Counted from the stretch's first letter, positions 10,152-18,754 are shown. The stretch: DNA of 46,647 bases from an uncultured Lachnospiraceae bacterium (GCA_902786205.1 CADABQ010000008.1:1-46647), one strand, 5' to 3'. The notes: a model not told the origin generated them from the letters alone. Translations and numbers: made by a program.

Positions 10152-10291
10152 AATGTACTCTCGGAATCTCCCTTGCACCCACTTTTGCGACTGTTTTTCC
10201 GCCAGATATACACAAATTTAATCAACGTACGCTCCACGTACGCCTCATAAATTTTGCAAAATCAGGTACAAAGAGACTCCGAGAGTACATT
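10152..10291. mobile_element. MITE family A, complete copy upstream of rapZ
   Basis: A 140-bp non-coding element with 19-bp terminal inverted repeats that match at 18 of 19 positions: AATGTACTCTCGGAATCTC on the left and GAGACTCCGAGAGTACATT on the right. TTTA on both sides may be a short target duplication. It contains two CGTACG palindromes. It fills the murB-rapZ gap and ends 21 bp before the rapZ start codon. A truncated relative sits in the same position and orientation before uvrC. Confidence 0.8.
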
Positions 10292-10312
10292 TTAGGATAA
10301 AGGAGGTAGTTT

Positions 10313-11170
10313 ATGCGTTTTGTTATTATAACTGGAATATCAGGTGCAGGAAAAAATTCAGTACTTAGAATGTTAGAAGATGCAGAATATTTTTGTGTGG
10401 ATAATTTACCAATACCTTTGCTTCCTAAATTTGCACAGTTAACTATGCTTGAGGCGAAAAATATTGATAAGGTTGCATTAGGTGTTGATGTACGAAGTGG
10501 AGAGGGCTTAGAACGTCTTCCGGAAATTCTAAAAGAGTTTGATACAAAAAAATTTAAGTACGAGATATTATTTTTAGAATGTGCTACTGACGTTTTGATC
10601 AAACGATACAAAGAGACCAGACATAATCATCCTTTAGCAGGAAAAGGAAGAGTGGAGGATGCTATTGAAGAAGAAAGACGTCGTACTGGTTTCCTAAAAA
10701 TGAGAGCAGATTATATTATTGACACTACACATTTATTAGTACGAGAATTAAAAGTGCAAATTGACAATATCTTCGTAAAAAATAGGGAATTTAGTAACTT
10801 TTATCTTACTATTTTATCCTTTGGGTTTAAATATGGGATTCCTGTTGATGCAGATTTAGTATTTGATGTCCGTTTTTTACCGAACCCATTTTATATTCCA
10901 GAATTAAAACCAAAGAGTGGGAACGATAAAGAAGTGTATGATTACGTAATGGCAAGTAAAGAAGCAAATGTTTTTTTGGATAAATTACAAGATATGCTCA
11001 CCTTTTTGATACCTAATTATGTTGTAGAGGGAAAGAATCAATTGGTTGTAGCAATCGGTTGCACTGGAGGAAAACATAGATCTGTTACAATTGCAAATGC
11101 AATTACAAGACGCTTGGCAGAAAATAATTATGGAATTAAAGTAGAACATAGAGATGTGGAGAAGGGATAA
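10313..11170 (+). CDS. rapZ: RapZ/YvcJ-type nucleotide-binding protein
   Basis: P-loop protein of the RapZ/YvcJ family. In enterobacteria it is an RNA adaptor for glucosamine 6-phosphate control; in Bacillus YvcJ hydrolyses nucleotides and affects competence. The exact role here is unknown. The 285-aa length is usual. The N-terminal P-loop reads GISGAGKN (residues 8-15), followed by EDAEYFCVDNLPIPLL; Asn15 replaces the usual Ser/Thr. The C-terminal domain has FGFKYGIP, DVRFLPNPFY and IGCTGGKHRSV, all family hallmarks. The start follows AAAGGAGG. whiA begins 1 nt after the stop, so the two are translationally linked. No YvcK/GlmR gene separates them, unlike in Bacillus. Confidence 0.94.
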   Translation: MRFVIITGISGAGKNSVLRMLEDAEYFCVDNLPIPLLPKFAQLTMLEAKNIDKVALGVDVRSGEGLERLPEILKEFDTKKFKYEILFLECATDVLIKRYKETRHNHPLAGKGRVEDAIEEERRRTGFLKMRADYIIDTTHLLVRELKVQIDNIFVKNREFSNFYLTILSFGFKYGIPVDADLVFDVRFLPNPFYIPELKPKSGNDKEVYDYVMASKEANVFLDKLQDMLTFLIPNYVVEGKNQLVVAIGCTGGKHRSVTIANAITRRLAENNYGIKVEHRDVEKG

Positions 11171-11171
11171 G

Positions 11172-12158
11172 ATGTCATTTTCAAGAGAAATCAAAGAAGA
11201 ATTATGTAAGAATATCCCAAGCGCCAGACATTGCCAAATTGCGGAAATGGCTGCAATTATAAGTTTATGTGGAAAAATACAAAAAGAAAAGGATAGGGAA
11301 TACTCTATTAAAATTGTAACAGAAAACTTGACAGTAGCACGAAAATATTTTATGTTAGTAAAGGAAGCCTTTCACGGAGAGGTTACAATCCTTGTAAAAG
11401 AAGGACAGCATGGAAAGAAGAATCGTGTATATACTTTGCTGATCAAGGATAAAAATATAAGAATGAAGATATTAGAGGCAACTAAATTATTGGATTCCAA
11501 TGGAAGTCTTTATGATGAGAAGTCTATTGTGAGTAATTTAATTTTACAAAACACTTGTTGTAAGCGTGCATTTATACGAGGTACTTTTCTGGTAGCAGGT
11601 TCTATGAGTGATCCGGAAAAGACGTATCATTTTGAAATTATTATGACATCACAGAAACGTGCAGAACAGTTGCGAGATGTCATACGTTTTTTTGATATTG
11701 ATGCAAAAATTGTTCCACGAAAAAAATATTTTGTGGTATACTTAAAGGATGGTTCGCAAATTGCCGATATGTTAAATGTTATGGAGGCACACAAGGCGTT
11801 GATGAATTTTGAGAATGTACGTATCATTAAGGAGATGCGCAATTCTATCAATCGAAAGGTAAATTGTGAAACTGCGAATATTAACAAAACAGTAACGGCA
11901 GCAAGTAAACAGTTAGAGGATATTACTTATATTAAAGACACAATTGGTTTTGGTGATTTAACGCCAGGTCTTGAGGAAATTGCAATGCTTAGGATAGAGC
12001 AACCGGATGCTTCTTTAAAAGAACTGGGAAGTATGTTAAGTAAGCCGATTGGTAAATCGGGTGTGAATCACAGATTAAGAAAACTAAGTGAAATTGCAGA
12101 ACGTCTGAGAGAACAAAAGGAGGAGAAGGAACATGATAACAAAGAAGATGACGATTAA
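11172..12158 (+). CDS. whiA: Sporulation/division regulator WhiA
   Basis: DNA-binding protein with a degenerate LAGLIDADG homing-endonuclease fold plus a C-terminal helix-turn-helix. It controls sporulation septation in Streptomyces and affects division and metabolism in Bacillus. The start at 11172 (MSFSREIKEEL) follows GAGAAGGG inside the end of rapZ. The 328-aa protein shows the WhiA core around KRAFIRGTFLVAGSMSDPEK and the HTH region ending SKPIGKSGVNHRLRKL. The LAGLIDADG fold carries no obvious catalytic acidic pair, as expected for a non-nuclease. Its 3' end overlaps the next gene by 26 bp. Order rapZ-whiA-HPr-like matches the Bacillus yvcJ-yvcL-crh order. Confidence 0.95.
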   Translation: MSFSREIKEELCKNIPSARHCQIAEMAAIISLCGKIQKEKDREYSIKIVTENLTVARKYFMLVKEAFHGEVTILVKEGQHGKKNRVYTLLIKDKNIRMKILEATKLLDSNGSLYDEKSIVSNLILQNTCCKRAFIRGTFLVAGSMSDPEKTYHFEIIMTSQKRAEQLRDVIRFFDIDAKIVPRKKYFVVYLKDGSQIADMLNVMEAHKALMNFENVRIIKEMRNSINRKVNCETANINKTVTAASKQLEDITYIKDTIGFGDLTPGLEEIAMLRIEQPDASLKELGSMLSKPIGKSGVNHRLRKLSEIAERLREQKEEKEHDNKEDDD

Positions 12159-12399
12159 AATTCCTACAGGATTAGAGGCACGACCTGTGGCAGTATTAGT
12201 ACAGGTGGCAAGTCGTTATGATAGTAGTATTTATATTGAATGTGAAGACAAGAAAGTAAATGCAAAAAGCATTATGGGGATGATGAGTTTAGGAATTGCA
12301 GCTGGTGAAGAAGTAACTGTTATCGCAGATGGTGCGGATGAGCAGGATGCAATCAACGAGATTGAAAAGTTTTTAAACGATAAAAGTGATAAAAAGTAA
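12133..12399 (+). CDS. crh: Crh-like HPr-family protein (Glu at position 15)
   Basis: The 88-aa product has the full HPr fold length and aligns to HPr numbering without gaps. The active-site stretch normally GLHARP reads GLEARP, so the phospho-acceptor His15 is Glu15. The regulatory serine is kept exactly at Ser46 (AKSIMGMMSLG). It should therefore be unable to pass phosphate in the PTS but could still be an HprK substrate, which is the definition of Crh, whose Bacillus form has Gln15. The gene position directly after whiA is that of Bacillus crh. The ATG has a strong AAAGGAGGAGAAGG site within the end of whiA. Naming it crh is an inference from residue pattern and synteny. Confidence 0.82.
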   Translation: MITKKMTIKIPTGLEARPVAVLVQVASRYDSSIYIECEDKKVNAKSIMGMMSLGIAAGEEVTVIADGADEQDAINEIEKFLNDKSDKK

Positions 12400-12420
12400 G
12401 CGTTTGCACATATAAAAACA

Positions 12421-12452
12421 AGGGAGACTGTGAATGGAACAGTCTCTTTTTT
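12421..12452 (+). terminator. Intrinsic terminator between crh-like gene and dnaE
   Basis: An 8-bp stem GAGACTGT / ACAGTCTC with a 7-nt loop, then six T. It ends the rapZ-whiA-crh unit 20 nt before the dnaE start codon, so dnaE is probably expressed by read-through. Confidence 0.8.
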
Positions 12453-12472
12453 CGCTATTAAAGGAGGCTGTT

Positions 12473-15400
12473 ATGAAATTTACACATTTACATGTGCATA
12501 CAGAGTATAGTTTGCTAGATGGTTCCAGTAAGATACCAGAATTGATAGAACGAACAAAAGAATTAGGGATGGATAGCATTGCCATTACTGATCATGGTGT
12601 AATGTATGGCGTAATTAATTTTTATAAGGCAGCCAAAAAGGCAGGAATTAAGCCTATTATTGGTTGTGAGGTCTATGTTGCGCCACGAAGTAGAATAGAT
12701 AGAGAAAATGTTTCAGGAGAGGACAGATACTATCATTTAGTTTTGTTAGCAGAAAATAATAAAGGCTACGAAAATTTGATGAAGATAGTTTCCAAAGGTT
12801 TTACGGAAGGATTTTATTATAAGCCTCGTGTGGATTATGAAGTGCTAGAAATGTATCATGAAGGTATTATTGCATTAAGTGCCTGTCTTGCGGGAATTGT
12901 AGCGACTAATTTAAAAAGAGGATTTTATGAAGAAGCCAAAAAAGAAGCACTTCGTTTAGAAGAAATTTTTGGAAAAGGAAACTTCTTTTTGGAACTGCAA
13001 GATCATGGAATACCAGAACAGGCTACAGTAAATCAAGGATTGCTGCGAATGCATCAGGAAACGGGGATTGATTTAGTAGCGACCAATGATATTCACTATA
13101 TTAATGCGGAAGATCAACAGGCACATGATATTCTTTTATGTATTCAGACGCAGAAAAAAGTAACCGATGAAAACCGTATGCGTTATGATGGTGGACAGTA
13201 TTATTTAAAATCTCCAGAGGAGATGGCATCTTTATTTTCTTATGCATTAGAAGCATTGGAAAATACACATAAAATTGCGGAGCGTTGTAATGTAGAAATT
13301 GTTTTTGGAGAATACAAACTTCCTAAATTTCCGGTTCCAGATGGTTATACTGCCTGGGAATATTTGCAGATGTTATGTGAAAAAGGACTGAAGAAGCGAT
13401 ATGATACGCCATCCAAGGATTTAGTAGAACGAATGAATTATGAATTGAAAACCATACATGACATGGGTTTTGTGGATTACTTTTTGATTGTATGGGACTT
13501 TATTAAGTATGCGAAAGATAATGATATTCCTGTTGGACCAGGACGAGGCTCGGCAGCAGGTAGTATTGTCTCCTATGCATTGGAAATTACGGATATTGAT
13601 CCGATTAAGTATAATTTACTTTTTGAGCGTTTCTTAAACCCTGAAAGACTTACTATGCCCGATATTGATATTGACTTTTGCTATGAAAAAAGACAAAAAG
13701 TTATCGACTATGTAGTAGAAAAGTATGGAAAAGAAAAAGTAGTACAAATTGTGACATTTGGTACGATGGCAGCAAAGATGGTAATTCGGGATGTTGGAAG
13801 AGTGTTAGATTTACCATACAGTTATGTGGACAGCATTGCCAAAATGATCCCGCAGGAATTGGGAATGACGATACAAAAAGCATTGGACACCAATAAAGAA
13901 TTGAGGGATTTGTATGAGAAGGATGAACAGACGAAATTCTTGATCGATATTTCTATGCGTTTAGAGGGATTACCTCGTCATACTTCTATGCATGCAGCGG
14001 GGGTGGTGATCAGTAAAAAAGCAGTGGACGAATATGTACCATTATCAAAAGCCGCAGACGATAAAATAACGACACAGTATACGATGACCACATTAGAAGA
14101 ATTGGGATTATTGAAAATGGATTTTTTGGGACTTCGTACCTTGACTGTGATTCATGATGCGGTGGAACTGATTAATAAAAGACTGAAAAACTTAGATCCT
14201 CAAAGTGAGGCTTATAAAAAAGCGCAACAGATACATGGTGTACCTCTTCAAATCGATAAGATTAATATGGCAGATGCAAATGTATATCAACTATTATCCT
14301 CTGGAAAGACAGAAGGTGTCTTTCAGTTAGAAAGTCCGGGAATGAAAAACTTTATGAAAGAATTAAAACCGGAAAATATTGAGGATGTGATTGCGGGTAT
14401 CTCTTTGTATCGTCCAGGACCAATGGATTTTATTCCCAAATATATAAAAGGAAAAAACAATAAGGATAGTGTAACATACGATTGCAAAGAATTAGAACCC
14501 ATTTTGGAACCCACTTATGGTTGTATTGTTTACCAGGAGCAGGTTATGCAGATTGTCCGAGACCTTGCTGGATATAGTTACGGTAGAAGTGATTTGGTTC
14601 GTCGTGCTATGGCAAAGAAAAAAGCAGATGTAATGGCTACTGAACGTCATAACTTTGTATATGGAAATGAGACAGAAGGAGTAAAGGGCTGTGTAGCAAA
14701 TGGAATAGCAGAGGAAGTTGCAAATCGTATATATGATGAAATGACAGACTTTGCGAAATATGCGTTTAATAAGTCACATGCAGCCTGTTATGCAGTGGTA
14801 TCTTATCAAACTGCTTTTTTAAAATGCTATTATCCGGTAGAATTTATGGCAGCACTTATGACGTCTGTATTGGACAATTCTACAAAAGTCTCAGAATACA
14901 TTATGACTTGTCGTGGAATGGGAATCGATATACTGCCTCCAGATGTGAACGAAGGAGAAGGAAATTTTTCGGTATCTTATTCGGAAGAAGGTGGAAAAAT
15001 CCGTTATGGACTTTCTGCAATAAAAGGATTAGGAAGACCAATTATTGATTCTATTGTAAAAGAACGAGAAGAGAATGGAACCTATAAGGACTTAAAAGAC
15101 TTTGCCATGCGCCTTTCGGGCAAAGAAGTAAATAAACGTACTATTGAAAATTTTATAAAAGCAGGAGCGTTTGATTCTATGCGCGGAAATCGAAAACAGA
15201 AAATGCTTGTATATGGACAAATTTTGGATGAGGTTTCTAGAGAAAAGAAAGATGGTATAGCCGGGCAAATGTCAATCATGGACTTTCTTGGTGAGACCGA
15301 AAAAGAACAGTTTGAAATTCATTATCCCAATGTAGAGGATTATGAAAAGGAAGAACGTTTAGCAATGGAAAAAGAGGTTCTAGGAATTTATGTTAGTGGA

Positions 15401-16003
15401 CATCCTTTGGAGGATTATACGGATCTTTTGAAAAAAAATATAACCAATACTACGCTAGATTTCCTTCAAAAAGAGGACACAAATGCGACGGCAGTAAAAG
15501 ATGGTGCTAAAGTGGTGGTAGGAGGAATGCTTACTGACATAAATGTAAAGGTCACAAGAAAGAATCAAATGATGGCATTTCTTGCATTGGAAGATTTATA
15601 TGGCACAGTTGAAGTAGTTGCATTTGCGAGACAGTATGAGGCGAATCGAAATATGCTTGTGCAAGATCAAAAAGTTTTTGTGGTAGGAACGGTTGCAGTA
15701 GAAGAAGATCGTCCGGCAAAAATTTTCTTGCAAAAAATAATTCCGTTTGATTCTTTGCCTAAAGAACTTTGGATTCAATTTGCAAATAAGGCAGAATATG
15801 AAAAGGAAGAGGTATTTTTGGAAGCAATGTTGCAGGAACATAAGGGAAAAGAACCATTGATTGTATACTGTAAGGAGGAAAAAGCAAGAAAGTATTATGG
15901 AAAAAAACAAATAGCAATCAATGCAGAACTTTTGCAAATGTTGGAACAGAAATATACAAAGGAAAATGTGAAGGTTGTTGAAAAAAGTATTGAAAAGTTG
16001 TAA
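12473..16003 (+). CDS. dnaE: DNA polymerase III alpha subunit DnaE
   Basis: Replicative DNA polymerase of the DnaE type; in gram-positives it extends RNA primers before hand-over to PolC. The ATG at 12473 follows AAAGGAGG and begins MKFTHLHVHTEYSLLDGSSK, so the 1176-aa form is preferred to a longer in-frame reading that runs through the preceding terminator. The N-terminal PHP domain has HVHTEYSLLDG and TDHGVMYG. The polymerase core has GPGRGSAAGS and the catalytic aspartates in PDIDIDF. There is a helix-hairpin-helix/beta-clamp region and a C-terminal OB-fold (VKVTRKNQMMAFLALEDLYG). There is no internal exonuclease domain, which separates it from PolC. pfkA follows 63 bp downstream. Confidence 0.97.
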   Translation: MKFTHLHVHTEYSLLDGSSKIPELIERTKELGMDSIAITDHGVMYGVINFYKAAKKAGIKPIIGCEVYVAPRSRIDRENVSGEDRYYHLVLLAENNKGYENLMKIVSKGFTEGFYYKPRVDYEVLEMYHEGIIALSACLAGIVATNLKRGFYEEAKKEALRLEEIFGKGNFFLELQDHGIPEQATVNQGLLRMHQETGIDLVATNDIHYINAEDQQAHDILLCIQTQKKVTDENRMRYDGGQYYLKSPEEMASLFSYALEALENTHKIAERCNVEIVFGEYKLPKFPVPDGYTAWEYLQMLCEKGLKKRYDTPSKDLVERMNYELKTIHDMGFVDYFLIVWDFIKYAKDNDIPVGPGRGSAAGSIVSYALEITDIDPIKYNLLFERFLNPERLTMPDIDIDFCYEKRQKVIDYVVEKYGKEKVVQIVTFGTMAAKMVIRDVGRVLDLPYSYVDSIAKMIPQELGMTIQKALDTNKELRDLYEKDEQTKFLIDISMRLEGLPRHTSMHAAGVVISKKAVDEYVPLSKAADDKITTQYTMTTLEELGLLKMDFLGLRTLTVIHDAVELINKRLKNLDPQSEAYKKAQQIHGVPLQIDKINMADANVYQLLSSGKTEGVFQLESPGMKNFMKELKPENIEDVIAGISLYRPGPMDFIPKYIKGKNNKDSVTYDCKELEPILEPTYGCIVYQEQVMQIVRDLAGYSYGRSDLVRRAMAKKKADVMATERHNFVYGNETEGVKGCVANGIAEEVANRIYDEMTDFAKYAFNKSHAACYAVVSYQTAFLKCYYPVEFMAALMTSVLDNSTKVSEYIMTCRGMGIDILPPDVNEGEGNFSVSYSEEGGKIRYGLSAIKGLGRPIIDSIVKEREENGTYKDLKDFAMRLSGKEVNKRTIENFIKAGAFDSMRGNRKQKMLVYGQILDEVSREKKDGIAGQMSIMDFLGETEKEQFEIHYPNVEDYEKEERLAMEKEVLGIYVSGHPLEDYTDLLKKNITNTTLDFLQKEDTNATAVKDGAKVVVGGMLTDINVKVTRKNQMMAFLALEDLYGTVEVVAFARQYEANRNMLVQDQKVFVVGTVAVEEDRPAKIFLQKIIPFDSLPKELWIQFANKAEYEKEEVFLEAMLQEHKGKEPLIVYCKEEKARKYYGKKQIAINAELLQMLEQKYTKENVKVVEKSIEKL

Positions 16004-16066
16004 AATAGGGATTACAATAGATACAATTGGATAAATGAATATGATATAAGTTGGAGGTCAAGAAAG

Positions 16067-17044
16067 ATGGCAAATAAAGTACAGACAATTGGTGTATTAA
16101 CAAGTGGTGGAGACGCACCTGGAATGAATGCTGCAATCAGAGCAGTTGTAAGAACTGCATTAGCTGCTGGTCTTAAAGTTAAGGGAATTATGCGTGGCTA
16201 TGCAGGATTGTTGGAAGAAGATATTGTTGACATGGATACAAGAAGTGTTGCCGATATCTTACAACGTGGTGGTACAATTCTTTATACAGCTCGTTGCCTT
16301 GAGTTTAAAGAGCCAGAAGTACAGAAAAAGGCTGCTGATATTTTAAGAAAGCATGGTATTGATGGTTTAGTTGTAATTGGTGGAGACGGATCGTTCCAGG
16401 GTGCTAGCAAATTAGCAAAACTTGGTATCAATACAGTAGGTCTTCCAGGAACCATCGACTTGGATATTGCTTGTACAGAATATACAATTGGTTTTGATAC
16501 TGCTGTAAATACAGCAATGGAAGCCATTGATAAGGTTCGTGATACATCTACTTCACATGAGAGATGTAGTATTATTGAAGTTATGGGTCGTGAAGCTGGA
16601 TATATTGCATTATGGTGTGGCATTGCAAATGGTGCGGAAGACATTTTAATGGTTGAAAAGTATGATGGTGATGAACAACGTCTTATTGAGAATATTTTAA
16701 AGAAGAAAAAATTAGGTAAGAAACATCATATCATTGTGAATGCAGAAGGCATCGGAGATTCTTACGGAATGGCTAAGAGAATTGAAGAGGCTACAGGAAT
16801 TGAGACAAGAGCAACAATTATTGGACATATTCAAAGAGGTGGAAGCCCAACAGCTAGAGATCGTGTGTATGCTTCTGTTATGGGAGCAAAGGCTGTTGAT
16901 TTATTATGCGAAGGTGCAACAAATCGTGTAGTAGGTTATCGTGCTGGCAAGGTAGTAGATTATGATATTCAGGAAGCATTGCAGATGACAAAGGGGATCG
17001 ATGAATATATGTATGAAACCTCAAAAAGATTATCTAGACAGTAA
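16067..17044 (+). CDS. pfkA: ATP-dependent 6-phosphofructokinase
   Basis: Phosphorylates fructose 6-phosphate to the 1,6-bisphosphate, the committed step of glycolysis. The 325-aa length matches bacterial PfkA. The N-terminus GVLTSGGDAPGMNAAIR forms the ATP site, and GGDGS (Gly108) indicates ATP rather than pyrophosphate as donor. The catalytic loop reads TIDLD at 129-133: both aspartates remain, but the usual Asn between them is Leu. MGREAGYIALWCGIA and the effector-site helix follow. The ATG is preceded by TTGGAGGTC. dnaE-pfkA(-pyk) is a known Firmicute order; here pyk is 9 kb away. Confidence 0.96.
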   Translation: MANKVQTIGVLTSGGDAPGMNAAIRAVVRTALAAGLKVKGIMRGYAGLLEEDIVDMDTRSVADILQRGGTILYTARCLEFKEPEVQKKAADILRKHGIDGLVVIGGDGSFQGASKLAKLGINTVGLPGTIDLDIACTEYTIGFDTAVNTAMEAIDKVRDTSTSHERCSIIEVMGREAGYIALWCGIANGAEDILMVEKYDGDEQRLIENILKKKKLGKKHHIIVNAEGIGDSYGMAKRIEEATGIETRATIIGHIQRGGSPTARDRVYASVMGAKAVDLLCEGATNRVVGYRAGKVVDYDIQEALQMTKGIDEYMYETSKRLSRQ

Positions 17045-17079
17045 TCTCTAGAGAAAAATTGTTTTGTAAAAAAAGTAAG

Positions 17080-17121
17080 AGCCAAAGTTTTTTATAAGTA
17101 GAAAACTTTGGCTTGTTGTTT
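17080..17121 (+). terminator. pfkA intrinsic terminator
   Basis: A perfect 12-bp stem AGCCAAAGTTTT / AAAACTTTGGCT, 10-nt loop, then TGTTGTTTAT. Confidence 0.8.
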
Positions 17122-17141
17122 ATAGATATCCTAATAATAGA

Positions 17142-17180
17142 AAAAAACACAAAAGGTATTTAGAACCTTTTGTGTTTTTT
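17142..17180. terminator. Bidirectional terminator
   Basis: A perfect 16-bp stem beginning AAAAAACACAAAAGGT with a 7-nt loop, A-run on one side and T-run on the other. It serves the converging pfkA (plus) and the small membrane-protein gene (minus). Confidence 0.85.
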
Positions 17181-17221
17181 ATAAATTAGATTAATTTGTC
17201 TTGAAACGACTAAACAGGTGA

Positions 17222-17494
17222 TTAATCATAAATTTCGTCAAAATCATCTGTGGAAGCAGTTGCATCGTCTTGAGAAGATTTATTATCATTTGCATTTAAA
17301 GTCACATACTCACGGTTGTCTGAAACTGTTTCTGTAAAATCTTCATCATCAAAATCAAAGTCATCAAAATCGATGTCTTCTTCCTCTTCAGAAGAGTTAT
17401 CTTTTAAAACGTATTTTTTTAAGAGATAATAAATACCAACAAGAAAACCACAAACAGCAAGGAAGTGCAATAAAAAATTAATTATTTTTTTCAT
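17222..17494 (-). CDS. Small single-pass membrane protein with acidic tail
   Basis: Not assigned to a named family. The 90-aa form starting MKKIINFLLHFLAVCGF has one membrane helix (about residues 4-24), a short Lys-rich stretch (LLKKYVLK), then a strongly acidic Asp/Glu/Phe-rich tail (EEEEDIDFDDFDFDDEDF) and a polar C-terminus. The positive-inside pattern is not decisive. Upstream ATGs add 8 residues (to 17518); I chose the third ATG because AAAGGA lies 10 nt before it and is too close to the others. It is convergent with pfkA and shares a bidirectional terminator. The function is unknown; similar small acidic proteins seem common in Clostridia. Confidence 0.7.
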   Translation of the reverse strand: MKKIINFLLHFLAVCGFLVGIYYLLKKYVLKDNSSEEEEDIDFDDFDFDDEDFTETVSDNREYVTLNANDNKSSQDDATASTDDFDEIYD

Positions 17495-17748
17495 GTTGTC
17501 CATATCCTTTCTTTTCATATCTTATATTTCTATAATGCCAAGGTCAAAAGCTTACAACAGGATTTAAAAAACAAAACAATCCGTAAGATACCTTTTGCCT
17601 TCAACATCATTTTATCTTATTATAAATCTTTTTATGCCAAAAGGGAAGAAGAATTTTAGAAAAGAAAAAGGAGAAGAACATAAAATGTAAAAATATATAT
17701 GCATTTTGTGAACAAAATCAAAAAGAAACACAAAAAACAAAAAAATAC

Positions 17749-17777
17749 TTGAAAAAAGTTGATTTTAGAGGTATTAT
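17749..17777 (+). promoter_or_regulatory. Probable promoter for the DUF6465-type gene
   Basis: TTGAAA, a 17-bp spacer and TATTAT, ending about 60 bp before the start codon. The rest of 17519-17838 is AT-rich with no other recognised feature. Confidence 0.55.
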
Positions 17778-17838
17778 CAAGATATTAGGTTATAAAAAAG
17801 AAAATAATGAATAAAGGTGAATTAGGAGGAGTAAGTAT

Positions 17839-18219
17839 ATGATAGAGAAAAAGGTGAAAGATGTAGCGGAGAAAAAAGACTTGGAAGAAACAAAGACAGG
17901 GGCATCCAAAACAAAAAATATTGCAAAGAAGAGTGCGTCTAGAACAACGCAAAAGAAAACTGCCACTAAAACAACAAAGAAGACAACTGGAAAGAAAACA
18001 ACAACGAAAAAGGTTCCTAAGTCTGTGTTTGTTGAATTTGATGGTGCACAGAGCAAAATCGATGTAGAACATTATGAGAATAAAATAAAAGAAATCTGGC
18101 TAAATGATTGGAACAGACTAGCCAAAGATTTAAAACAAATTGATATATATATTAAGCCAGAAGATGGAAAAGTATATTTTGTAGTAAATGGAACAGAACA
18201 TGGTGCCATTGAACTGTAA
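17839..18219 (+). CDS. DUF6465-type protein with Lys/Thr-rich N-terminus
   Basis: A 126-aa protein in two parts. Residues 1-60 are very rich in Lys, Thr and Ala (KTTKKTTGKKTTTKK), resembling a histone-like or nucleic-acid-binding tail. Residues 61-126 (PKSVFVEFDGAQSKID...DIYIKPEDGKVYFVVNG) match my recollection of DUF6465, a small domain common in Lachnospiraceae. The biochemical role is unknown; DNA binding is only suggested by the basic tail. The start follows TTAGGAGGAG. It is a stand-alone unit with its own promoter and a strong terminator. Confidence 0.8.
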   Translation: MIEKKVKDVAEKKDLEETKTGASKTKNIAKKSASRTTQKKTATKTTKKTTGKKTTTKKVPKSVFVEFDGAQSKIDVEHYENKIKEIWLNDWNRLAKDLKQIDIYIKPEDGKVYFVVNGTEHGAIEL

Positions 18220-18241
18220 ATCATTTGGTGAGTAGAAAACT

Positions 18242-18295
18242 ATTCCCTATATAAATTGATTAAAAAAATAAATCATTTTATATAGGGAATTTTCA
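18242..18295 (+). terminator. Intrinsic terminator
   Basis: A 14-bp stem ATTCCCTATATAAA / TTTATATAGGGAAT with inner pairing TGATT / AATCA, then TTTCATTT. Confidence 0.75.
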
Positions 18296-18512
18296 TTTAC
18301 ATAAGCAAGAAGCGAATGCTCACTTTTACATTGGGACACTGGCGAATACTGTTAAACGAGTGCAATTCGAAAAGTTCATATCTCATAGTTTGTTAATAGT
18401 TGAGGGGATAGAACTAAATGTCTCTTGTTTGAATAAATCTTTCGCTTTTTTAATAAAAAAGTGTAGCTTTTTGAAAAGGTGAATTGTATTATAATTGAGC
18501 TGGTAAAAAAAT

Positions 18513-18754
18513 GTAACAGTTTAGCCAGGGATATTCATAAAGTGCCAGAATATACAACATGACTAAAAATATCCTTTTTGGCTGGACGCTTTACTCTGTA
18601 CGCTTTCTCACTAGGCTCAAAAATACTTCGCCAAGTGTTCAATGTGTATTCATGTTGGGCGTTATCCCAATAGAAATGATTGTGGAAATTGCACTTAGCC
18701 TGCTAGCAGTCATGTGCGATTTCCACAATCATTTCTGCCCGGCTGAACTGTTAC
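18513..18754. mobile_element. IS66-like MITE, complete copy
   Basis: A 242-bp non-coding element. Its ends are GTAACAGTTTAGCCAGGG and, inverted, GTAACAGTTCAGCCGGGC. AAAAAAAT flanks it on both sides (18505-18512 and 18755-18762), an 8-bp direct repeat. IS66-family elements start with GTAA and duplicate 8 bp, so this is best read as an IS66-derived miniature element. It also has an internal 23-bp inverted repeat (18673-18695 and 18714-18736, 22 of 23 matching). The first 99 bp recur at 46549-46647. The stretch 18301-18504 to its left holds no recognised feature. Confidence 0.8.

Noticed and set aside
10222..10611. Minus-strand frame starting within rapZ and ending in the MITE
   Set aside because: Antisense to rapZ; its [13 protein letters not shown] tail is only the MITE terminal repeat read backwards.
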